From: Paracoccaceae bacterium | GTDB lineage: Bacteria > Pseudomonadota > Alphaproteobacteria > Rhodobacterales > Rhodobacteraceae | Assembly: GCA_011525185.1 (NCBI GenBank) | Contig: WTIQ01000107.1 | Span: forward strand, 1-5,319 | Direction of reading: 5' to 3' | DNA length: 5,319 nt | Shown here: positions 1-4,939 of the stretch, piece by piece | Position numbering within the stretch: the stretch's first letter is position 1 | Layout: every line of letters begins with the position of its first letter | Program-made: the position numbers and the translations under genes | Notes under the pieces: generated by a model | What the model saw: the letters and a program-made list of their open reading frames with translations, nothing else | What the model was told of the DNA's origin: nothing | The model's database searches: none

Positions 1-867
1 ATTGCCTCGTCCATGTATTGGGCAATCAAACGGGGCGGTATCGCAGGCGAAGTAAGCGGATATGCCCGCAGTCAAGCCACCCGCCAAAAGGCACGCGAGA
101 TTGGCCTATGTGATCATATTTGCGACACTGCGCAAGAGGCTGTGAAAGATGCAGACCTTGTTGTGCTTTGCGTTCCAGTCGGTGCAATGGGCGATCTGGC
201 AAAAGAAATAGCGCCAGCGCTGAAATCTGGCGCCACCATTAGTGATGTGGGTTCTGTTAAAAAGGATGTCATCCAAACGGTTGGCCCCCATGTGCCAGAG
301 GGCGTCCATTTTGTCCCCGCTCATCCCATCGCAGGAACCGAACATTCAGGTCCAGAAGCGGGCTTTGCAACCCTGTTTGACAATCGCTGGTGCCTAATTG
401 TGCCGACACCAGAGAGCGATCGGAGCGCGGTTGATCGACTTTGTGCACTGTGGAAGGGGATTGGGGCGAATGTCGACATAATGGACGCCGATCACCATGA
501 TCTTGTCCTTGCTGTCACCAGTCATGCGCCGCACCTCATCGCCTACACGATGGTCGGAGTGGCCGACGATCTCAGCCGCGTGACTGATAGCGAAGTGATC
601 AATTATTCGGCCGCTGGTTTTCGGGACTTCACTCGTATCGCTGCCTCTGATCCGACCATGTGGCGCGACGTCTTTTTGACAAACAAAGACGCAACTCTTG
701 AAATCTTAGGCCGTTTCACCGAAGAACTGTTCATGCTTCAAAGGGCAATCCGCCAGGGCGATGGTCAGCATTTGCATGACTACTTTACCCGCACGCGTAA
801 TATTCGACGCGGGATTATTGAAGCAGGACAGGACACGGACAAACCCGATTTTGGTCGTACAGAGTAG
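1..867 (+). CDS. tyrC: Prephenate/arogenate (cyclohexadienyl) dehydrogenase, 5' truncated
   Basis: This is a TyrA-family oxidoreductase of tyrosine biosynthesis. The family carries out NAD(P)-dependent oxidative decarboxylation of prephenate and/or arogenate in the cytoplasm. The reading frame is open from base 1 (I-A-S-S before the first Met at base 13). That stretch matches the end of the Rossmann GxGxIGSS loop, so the true start lies upstream and the Met at 13 is internal; 288 residues are visible. Counting from base 1, seen motifs are GYARS (Rossmann beta-2 end), DLVVLCVPV (about 52-60), SDVGSVK, the catalytic-region AHPIAGTEHSG (about 107-117), TSHAPHLIAY (about 173-182) and AAGFRDFTRIAASDP (about 204-218). 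All are typical of the family. The beta-2 end has Ala-Arg-Ser and no acidic residue, which may favour NADP; that is inference. The thioesterase follows 40 nt downstream on the same strand and may be co-transcribed. The symbol follows common alphaproteobacterial usage; prephenate versus arogenate specificity cannot be read from the sequence. Confidence 0.93.
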   Translation: MASSMYWAIKRGGIAGEVSGYARSQATRQKAREIGLCDHICDTAQEAVKDADLVVLCVPVGAMGDLAKEIAPALKSGATISDVGSVKKDVIQTVGPHVPEGVHFVPAHPIAGTEHSGPEAGFATLFDNRWCLIVPTPESDRSAVDRLCALWKGIGANVDIMDADHHDLVLAVTSHAPHLIAYTMVGVADDLSRVTDSEVINYSAAGFRDFTRIAASDPTMWRDVFLTNKDATLEILGRFTEELFMLQRAIRQGDGQHLHDYFTRTRNIRRGIIEAGQDTDKPDFGRTE

Positions 868-907
868 GACCGAAAGGGCAAGTTGAGAGACGACGAGGCA
901 TCAGGCA

Positions 908-1405
908 ATGAACGACCCTTTATTTCCCAAATCTCCCGCCGATCTCTTGCCAACAGAAGAGGCACTTAAACTCGACGGCCTCGAATATATGCAAGGTCTT
1001 CTTGATGGAAAACTGCCTGCAGCCACGATCAGCGAAACGCTCAACTACAGGCTCAGCGAAGTGGAAGAGGGCAAAATCACCTTTCGCGGTAGCCCTCAGT
1101 TCAATGCGCTCAATCCTATGGGGACCGTTCACGGCGGTTGGTATGGCACCGTTCTAGACAGCGCAATGGCCTGCGCCATCGCAACACAAGTCCCCAAAGG
1201 CTACGCCTCTACGACTTTAGAATTCAAAGTGAATATCATCCGCCCTATTCCGACGGGAATGGAAGTGATCATTGTAGGAGAAACAGACCATGTGGGACGC
1301 TCCACCGGCGTTGCAACCGGACGCATTTTCGGTGCGGATAACGAAAAACTATATGCCACAGCCTCAACCACTTGCTTTGTGTTTAAAGTGACACCAGCAA
1401 GCTGA
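908..1405 (+). CDS. PaaI family hotdog-fold acyl-CoA thioesterase
   Basis: The 165-residue product fits a single-domain hotdog thioesterase of the PaaI/YdiI type, which hydrolyses acyl- or aryl-CoA thioesters in the cytoplasm. The signature is N-P-M-G-T-V-H-G-G-W at residues 69-78. The HGG loop is followed by a helix carrying Asp84 in LDSAMA, the position expected for the catalytic acid in this family. Further conserved blocks are TTLEFKVNIIRPIP (about 102-115), the VGETDHVGRSTG strand-turn (123-134) and the C-terminal strand ATASTTCFVF (150-159). The first 45 residues are a helical N-terminal extension seen in many alphaproteobacterial members. The ATG at 908 is preceded by GAGG at 895-898 with 9 nt spacing, which supports this start. 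It lies 40 nt after the dehydrogenase stop, in the same direction. The natural substrate cannot be predicted, and nothing here ties it to phenylacetate degradation. Confidence 0.9.
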   Translation: MNDPLFPKSPADLLPTEEALKLDGLEYMQGLLDGKLPAATISETLNYRLSEVEEGKITFRGSPQFNALNPMGTVHGGWYGTVLDSAMACAIATQVPKGYASTTLEFKVNIIRPIPTGMEVIIVGETDHVGRSTGVATGRIFGADNEKLYATASTTCFVFKVTPAS

Positions 1406-1497
1406 TGTCATAAACTCTGACGGCCGCATGCTTTTTTCGAGCCATTTTTTTCAAGGCAAAAGCCCGCTGCATAACGCCGCTTCCGTTTAGAAATGAG

Positions 1498-1624
1498 GCC
1501 CGCGCCTGCCTGGGTAGGCGCGCGTTTACGATAAGGAAGCCTATGCGAATTCCCCGCAATACACATATATTGCAATACCTTGAGACAGTGAACGCGCCTG
1601 CCGAGGGGGCAGGCAGGCGCGGGC
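1498..1624. repeat. 127-bp GC-rich element with 15-bp terminal inverted repeats and two hairpins
   Basis: The ends are a perfect 15-bp inverted repeat: GCCCGCGCCTGCCTG at 1498-1512 and its reverse complement at 1610-1624. Each end is itself a hairpin. The left one pairs 1501-1510 with 1513-1522 (one G-T wobble; the innermost pair must open to form a loop). The right one pairs CGCGCCTGCC at 1593-1602 with 1612-1621 around a 9-nt loop. The right hairpin can also pair in a slipped register (1596-1602 with 1608-1614) because GGCA is tandemly repeated. The core between the arms has a 6-bp dyad, GCAATA 1556-1561 and TATTGC 1568-1573. This is the layout of a REP/BIME-like mosaic or a small non-autonomous element. 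No flanking target duplication is visible. I do not recognise the family, and copy number cannot be judged from one window. Confidence 0.72.
1593..1621. terminator. Strong 10-bp hairpin, possible bidirectional terminator
   Basis: The perfect stem CGCGCCTGCC/GGCAGGCGCG has a 9-nt loop and would be very stable in RNA from either strand. It sits between two converging genes. No U-tract follows on either strand, so it does not meet the usual intrinsic-terminator pattern. Folding as part of the larger 1498-1624 repeat is an equally good explanation. Confidence 0.3.
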
Positions 1625-1690
1625 TGGTGGCGCAGTTAAGCGCGGTGTTTTGGCTATTTTTCGGTCTTTCTTGAAAACAATGTACTAACC

Positions 1691-1714
1691 GAGCCTCACC
1701 CATCACTGAGGTTC
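1691..1714 (-). terminator. Weak hairpin just downstream of the peroxiredoxin-like gene
   Basis: GAGCCTCA at 1691-1698 pairs with TGAGGTTC at 1707-1714 (8 pairs, one G-T wobble) around an 8-nt loop. It lies 11 nt past the stop of the minus-strand peroxiredoxin-like gene. No run of T follows on the minus strand, so a terminator role is only suggested by position. Confidence 0.25.
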
Positions 1715-1725
1715 ACTTACGTCCA

Positions 1726-2277
1726 CTACAGTTTCCACTTGATCGAACAGCCGATAGATTGGATTTGCTCTCTGGGCCCTTCGCCCGTTTCTGCGATTTG
1801 TTTCATCGCTTCAAACAAATCTCTGCGCAGGTCTTTGGGGCCTGCGACACTCATTGACGCATCTAGGCGACCGCGATATTGCAATTCGTCTTTTGCATTA
1901 AACCCAAAGAAATCAGGTGTGCAGGCGGCATCATAGGCGCGCGCGATGGCTTGGGTCTCATCATAAAGATAGGGGAAGGGAAAGCCCCGCTCCTCTGAAA
2001 GCCGCGCCATATTTTCAAAACTGTCTTGTGGATAGGTTAGCGCGTCATTGGCGCTGATTGCCACAACGCCAATGCCCAAATCGCTCAACTCTCTCGCATC
2101 CCGAATAATGCGATCTAAGATCGACAAAACATAGGGGCAATGATTGCAGATAAACATCACTAAAGTGCCATTTTCACCGCGACTTTGTGCCAGTGAAATC
2201 ATCTCTCCTGATGTCGCAGGGAGGTTAAATTCAACGGCCTTCCAGCCGAAATCACATACGGGAGGAATAGCAGCCAT
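1726..2277 (-). CDS. Thioredoxin-fold peroxiredoxin-like protein (AhpC/TSA-related, PRX_like1 type)
   Basis: The 183-residue product is a thioredoxin-fold protein of the peroxiredoxin-like group, typified by the F-I-C-N-H-C-P-Y-V motif. Here Cys44 and Cys47 form a CxxC pair in the position of the redox-active site. Other family marks are the early D-F-x-L-P-like segment (EFNLPATSG, 16-24), VVAISANDALTYPQDSFENM (71-90), FPYLYDETQAIARAYDAACTPDFFGF (101-126) with Cys119 just before the Thr-Pro loop, and the closing G-C-S-I-K-W-K (176-182). There is no signal peptide, so it is probably cytoplasmic. Family members are thought to be thiol oxidoreductases or peroxidases; the substrate is unknown. 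The ATG at 2277 lies 2 nt after the epimerase stop codon. It has a good ribosome binding site inside the end of that gene, so the two genes are almost certainly co-transcribed and probably translationally coupled. Confidence 0.9.
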   Translation of the reverse strand: MAAIPPVCDFGWKAVEFNLPATSGEMISLAQSRGENGTLVMFICNHCPYVLSILDRIIRDARELSDLGIGVVAISANDALTYPQDSFENMARLSEERGFPFPYLYDETQAIARAYDAACTPDFFGFNAKDELQYRGRLDASMSVAGPKDLRRDLFEAMKQIAETGEGPREQIQSIGCSIKWKL

Positions 2278-2279
2278 GA

Positions 2280-2963
2280 CTATACCTCTGCCGCGGCGCG
2301 AATGGCGGCTATATTGCGTCCATAGACCTCTGGCGCGCTGACCGAGCCGCCTTTGAATACCGCAGATCCCGCCACCAAGACATCTGCTCCTGCTGCGCTG
2401 ACGAGCGGTGCCGTTTCAGGGGTCACACCGCCGTCAATTTCAATGTGAATGGGACGATCGCCAATCATATTGCGTAAACTCTGCACCTTTTCGATTTGTG
2501 AATGGATAAAGCTTTGCCCTCCAAACCCAGGGTTCACGGTCATCACACAAATGAGATCAACCATATCCAAGACATATTCCACCGCCGAAACTGGCGTTGC
2601 AGGATTGAGCGCGAGCCCCGCCTTGCATCCCTGATTGCGTATGGCTTGCAGTGTCCGGTGAGCGTGAGCAGAGGCCTCAACATGTGCTGTGATCACATCC
2701 GCTCCTGCCTTTGCATAGGCCTCAATATAGGGGTCTACGGGCGCAATCATCAAATGAACATCCATGACCGTTTTTATATGAGGACGAATAGCCGCGCAGA
2801 GCGCAGGCCCAAAGGTCAGGTTGGGCACAAAATGACCATCCATCACGTCCACATGCACCCAATCCGCACCCTGCGCTTCGATCGCCTGAATTTCTTGACC
2901 AAAATTGGCAAAATCAGCGGAGAGAATGGAGGGGGCAATTTTGACGGATCGATCAAAGGGCAT
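2280..2963 (-). CDS. rpe: Ribulose-phosphate 3-epimerase
   Basis: This cytoplasmic TIM-barrel enzyme interconverts D-ribulose 5-phosphate and D-xylulose 5-phosphate. It serves the pentose phosphate pathway and, in autotrophs, regeneration of the CO2 acceptor (then called cbbE). The 227-residue length is normal. Signature blocks are present in order: APSILSADF (10-18), HVDVMDGHFVPN (37-48), DVHLMI (68-73), NPGFGGQSF (144-152), EIDGGV (175-180) and VAGSAVF (197-203). The metal-binding and catalytic set is intact: His37, Asp39, His70 and Asp177, with Asp39 and Asp177 as the acid-base pair. The phosphate-binding glycines in GFGGQ and the late Gly-Ser are also intact. The ATG at 2963 gives the conserved start spacing, but its ribosome site is weak (purine-rich GAAAG). 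It heads a two-gene unit with the peroxiredoxin-like gene. It may serve the Calvin cycle, since cbbF-cbbP lie about 1.1 kb away, but a housekeeping role is equally possible. Confidence 0.97.
   Translation of the reverse strand: MPFDRSVKIAPSILSADFANFGQEIQAIEAQGADWVHVDVMDGHFVPNLTFGPALCAAIRPHIKTVMDVHLMIAPVDPYIEAYAKAGADVITAHVEASAHAHRTLQAIRNQGCKAGLALNPATPVSAVEYVLDMVDLICVMTVNPGFGGQSFIHSQIEKVQSLRNMIGDRPIHIEIDGGVTPETAPLVSAAGADVLVAGSAVFKGGSVSAPEVYGRNIAAIRAAAEV
2284..2289 (-). promoter_or_regulatory. Shine-Dalgarno site of the peroxiredoxin-like gene inside the epimerase gene
   Basis: On the minus strand AGAGGT sits 6 nt before the ATG at 2277 and within the last codons of the epimerase gene (GAG GTA TAG). 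The placement supports the chosen start and means ribosomes finishing the epimerase stop right at the next initiation region. Confidence 0.7.
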
Positions 2964-3089
2964 GGTTCAACTTTCATTTCAAGGTTTACACAAGGCCTGT
3001 ACCCTCTTTAGAGAGAGGTCATCCTCGCTGCAAGTGCTCACTGCTTGCATGCGCCATCAACTCAGACGCAGTTCAAAAAGGGCAGGCTG
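2964..3089. promoter_or_regulatory. Divergent promoter region of rpe and the EamA transporter gene, with dyads
   Basis: These 126 bp separate two divergent genes and so should hold both promoters. Three dyads are visible. CCTCT 3003-3007 pairs with AGAGG 3014-3018. TGCAAG 3029-3034 pairs with CTTGCA 3044-3049 over 9 nt. AGTG 3033-3036 pairs with CACT 3039-3042, nested in the second. A weak plus-strand promoter could be TTTACA 2985-2990, 16 nt, then TTTAGA 3007-3012, which would overlap the first dyad. For the minus strand I see only poor -35/-10 matches. The dyads are operator candidates by position only; I cannot name a regulator. Confidence 0.4.
3078..3086 (+). promoter_or_regulatory. Ribosome binding site that decides the transporter start
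   Basis: AAGGG at 3078-3082 is 7 nt before the ATG at 3090, with a second AGG at 3084-3086. No comparable site precedes the in-frame TTG at 3045, so the ATG is preferred and the protein is 290 rather than 305 residues. Confidence 0.6.
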
Positions 3090-3962
3090 ATGAACATCCG
3101 GCAAAAGGGGCTTTTGATCACAACACTGGGGGTGTTGTTTGTGGTCCCAGATTCTTTGTTTGTCCGTTTGATTACAGCGGAACCGATGGTTGTTGCCTTT
3201 TGGCGCAGCCTCGTTTCAGGGCTTTTAATTGCGCTCGCTCTGCTCGTCACTGGCGGGTTCAAAGCATTTTCTGTTATTCTCCAGATGGGAGGACTGGGCT
3301 GGCTTTATTGTGCGGCCATTGGCTCGACCTCGCCTGCTTTTGTACTTGCTGTGAGCAACACAAGCGTTGCAAACGTCGTCTTTATCTTTGCAGCAATCCC
3401 TGTTTTTGCAGCCTTTCTCAGTTGGATTTTTTTGAAAGAACCGGTGACCCGTCGCTTGATCCTCACCATGATCGGCGTTGGCGTTGGTCTTGCCATAATC
3501 GCCTTTGGTGGAGAAGAGGGCGGCCTTGCGCATTGGAGCGGCGATGCCTTTGCGCTTTACGTTGCCTTTGCCTATGCTGGGGCTTTGACAATCTTGCGCG
3601 GCCTCAAAGACCTCTCAATGGTGCCTGCTATTCCAGTGGGTTATCTTCTCTCTGCGCTTGTGATCGCGCTCTTTATCGACCCGTTTGGACAGTGGAACGG
3701 CAACATAAATCTGTATGCTGCTCACGGATTCTTCATAGCACTTGCAACGTGCGGCTTAACGCTTGGTCCACGCTACATCAGCTCGCCCGAAGTCTCGCTT
3801 TTGATTTTGCTGGAGTCTATTCTCGCACCCCTCCTTGTCTGGGTGGTTTTGGGAGAAAACCCTGGCCAAGCGACACTTGTTGGGGGAGCTATTGTTATCG
3901 CCACACTTACCGTTTCAAATGGCAGCGCACTGTTTAAAAATAACGAAAGCACCTCTTCATAA
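3090..3962 (+). CDS. EamA/DMT family inner-membrane transporter
   Basis: The 290-residue, strongly hydrophobic protein is of the drug/metabolite transporter superfamily, with two EamA repeats of five helices each. Helices fall at roughly 7-27, 34-53, 68-88, 93-114 and 121-139, then 151-169, 177-196, 208-225, 234-254 and 260-276. Each repeat carries the usual E-P/E-N-P turn between its fourth and fifth helix: FLKEPVTRR near 114-122 and LGENPGQA near 254-261. Another family-like feature is an early W-R after helix 2 begins (AFWRSL, 36-41). The short charged tail (KNNESTSS) is unremarkable. The start at 3090 is chosen on its ribosome site and because the extra residues from the TTG at 3045 are polar and unlike a transporter start. 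Family members export amino acids, metabolites or drugs; the substrate here cannot be inferred. It is alone on its strand between rpe and prk, so probably monocistronic. Confidence 0.92.
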   Translation: MNIRQKGLLITTLGVLFVVPDSLFVRLITAEPMVVAFWRSLVSGLLIALALLVTGGFKAFSVILQMGGLGWLYCAAIGSTSPAFVLAVSNTSVANVVFIFAAIPVFAAFLSWIFLKEPVTRRLILTMIGVGVGLAIIAFGGEEGGLAHWSGDAFALYVAFAYAGALTILRGLKDLSMVPAIPVGYLLSALVIALFIDPFGQWNGNINLYAAHGFFIALATCGLTLGPRYISSPEVSLLILLESILAPLLVWVVLGENPGQATLVGGAIVIATLTVSNGSALFKNNESTSS

Positions 3963-3981
3963 AGCCCTTTCACTTCAACGA

Positions 3982-3997
3982 TTAGAGCACGCTCTAA
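3982..3997 (+). terminator. Palindrome downstream of the transporter gene, possible terminator
   Basis: The 7-bp perfect dyad TTAGAGC-AC-GCTCTAA starts 20 nt after the transporter stop and is followed by CTTACCCTTTT, a poor U-tract. It may terminate transporter transcription, but it is also the natural end of the repeat element it belongs to. Confidence 0.3.
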
Positions 3998-4061
3998 CTT
4001 ACCCTTTTGTCGCATGTTCGAACCGCCAAACCGGTGCCCACTTTGGCTGAACATGCTCTAG
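3982..4061. repeat. Alphaproteobacterial palindromic intergenic repeat
   Basis: The roughly 80-bp element is bounded by TAGAGC/GCTCTA motifs. The left end is a perfect dyad, TTAGAGC 3982-3988 and GCTCTAA 3991-3997. A larger stem pairs GCATGTTC 4012-4019 with GAACATGC 4049-4056, and GCCAAA 4025-4030 with TTTGGC 4042-4047, around a loop containing ACCGGT. Read on the minus strand it begins CTAGAGCATG, passes AAAGTGGGCACCGG, and ends in an AAAAG-rich stretch before TTAGAGCG. From memory this order matches a family of short palindromic repeats common between genes in Hyphomicrobiales; I cannot confirm it by search. It overlaps the last 4 bases of prk (4058-4061), including the stop codon. Confidence 0.75.
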
Positions 4062-4930
4062 CGGCGTCTGCTTTGCATCACCAAGCGTTCGATCATCGGA
4101 GTAAAGATCAATTGCATTGCAAGATCCATTTTACCGCCCGGCACAACAATAGAATTGGCGCGGCTCATCCAACTGCCGTTTATCATATGCGTCAGATAAG
4201 AAAAATCGATGCCGCGAGGATCTTTAAAGCGGATCACGACAAGGCTTTCATCCGCGGTTGGAATCCATCTGGCCACAAAAGGGTTTGACGTATCGACCAC
4301 TGGAACCCTTTGAAAATTAATGTCCGTCTCAGTGAACTGAGGAATGATGCAATGCACATAGGCATGCATGCGGCGCAAAATCACATCGGTTACCGCCTCG
4401 GTCGAATATCCGCGGCTTTCTTTATCGCGGTGAATCTTTTGAATCCATTCCAAATTGACCACGGGAACAATTCCAATTTTAAGATCCGCATATTGAGCAA
4501 TATTGACCTCACTGTTCACAACCGCGCCATGCAGCCCCTCATAAAACATGATATCGGTATCATCTGAAATCGCACTCCAGGCGGTGAATTCGCCAGCTGC
4601 GACGCCATATTTTTTTGCACCAGCCTCATCGTGCACATATTTGCGGGTCTTAGCTTTCCCCGTTTCACCATAAAGACGAAAGGTCTCTTCCAGCGCTTTG
4701 AGATCATTTGCTTCATAGGAAAAATGCGAAAAGGTTTCATCACGATTGTCGGAGCGTTTTTGCAGCTCTGCACGCATCTCTGCGCGGTTATAGCGATGGT
4801 AGGAGTCCCCTTCGATGGTCACCGCTGTAACCTTTTCACGTCTAAATATCTGTTCAAACGTGTGCTTTATCGTCGATGTCCCTGCCCCCGAGGATCCAGT
4901 GACCGATATGATAGGATGCTGTCTGCTCAT
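4058..4930 (-). CDS. prk: Phosphoribulokinase, class I (bacterial octameric type)
   Basis: Also called cbbP. It phosphorylates ribulose 5-phosphate with ATP to ribulose 1,5-bisphosphate, the RuBisCO substrate, and is one of the two enzymes specific to the Calvin cycle. The 290 residues match the length of proteobacterial class I enzymes. The P-loop is G-S-S-G-A-G-T-S-T at 12-20. The known functional residues of the R. sphaeroides enzyme are found at the same numbers: Asp42 (catalytic base), His45, Arg49, Glu131, Lys165, Arg168, Asp169 and Arg173. Other family blocks are SHFSYEAN (68-75), FYEGLHGAVVNSEVNIA (129-145), HCIIPQF (193-199), FQRVPVVDTSNPF (206-218) and GSWMSRANSIVVPG (252-265). Class I enzymes are typically activated by NADH and inhibited by AMP. 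It starts 9 nt after the fructose-bisphosphatase stop with a weak ribosome site, so coupling is likely. No further cbb gene follows it on this strand. Its TAG stop lies in the repeat element. Confidence 0.98.
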   Translation of the reverse strand: MSRQHPIISVTGSSGAGTSTIKHTFEQIFRREKVTAVTIEGDSYHRYNRAEMRAELQKRSDNRDETFSHFSYEANDLKALEETFRLYGETGKAKTRKYVHDEAGAKKYGVAAGEFTAWSAISDDTDIMFYEGLHGAVVNSEVNIAQYADLKIGIVPVVNLEWIQKIHRDKESRGYSTEAVTDVILRRMHAYVHCIIPQFTETDINFQRVPVVDTSNPFVARWIPTADESLVVIRFKDPRGIDFSYLTHMINGSWMSRANSIVVPGGKMDLAMQLIFTPMIERLVMQSRRR

Positions 4931-4939
4931 TTGATTGCT

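Larger units (their letters stand above)
1406..1725. other. Gene-free convergent intergenic region with a palindromic element
   Basis: This 320-bp gap lies between the converging ends of the thioesterase (+) and the peroxiredoxin-like gene (-). I see no convincing gene: the open frames crossing it have no recognisable protein, and they run through the repeat. From left to right it holds two T-runs (T6 at 1432-1437 and T7 at 1445-1451) without a convincing GC stem before them, then the 127-bp inverted-repeat element at 1498-1624, then an AT-richer stretch, then a small dyad at 1691-1714. The expected role is transcription termination and separation of the two converging units. Confidence 0.7.

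Noticed and set aside
1430..1463. T-runs and a GCTTTT/AAAAGC dyad after the thioesterase stop
   Set aside because: The T-runs are not preceded by a stable GC stem, and the dyad is AT-rich with a long loop, so this does not meet the pattern of an intrinsic terminator.
1498..1624. Possible CRISPR-like or small RNA gene in the GC-rich repeat region
   Set aside because: There are only two inverted (not direct) copies and no regular spacers. No promoter and hairpin-plus-U-tract pair is visible to support an independent small RNA.
1383..1706. A 107-codon open frame on the minus strand across the convergent gap
   Set aside because: It runs through the palindromic element and into the end of the thioesterase gene, has no recognisable motif, and looks like a chance frame in GC-rich repeat sequence.
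2502..3011. A 169-codon open frame on the plus strand opposite the epimerase gene
   Set aside because: It is antisense to a clearly conserved enzyme and encodes a His/Arg/Cys-rich sequence with no family resemblance.
3200..3937. A 245-codon open frame on the plus strand within the transporter gene
   Set aside because: It is an out-of-frame shadow of the transporter: its translation is rich in Cys, Arg and Trp with no recognisable domain, and it has no ribosome site or conserved motif.
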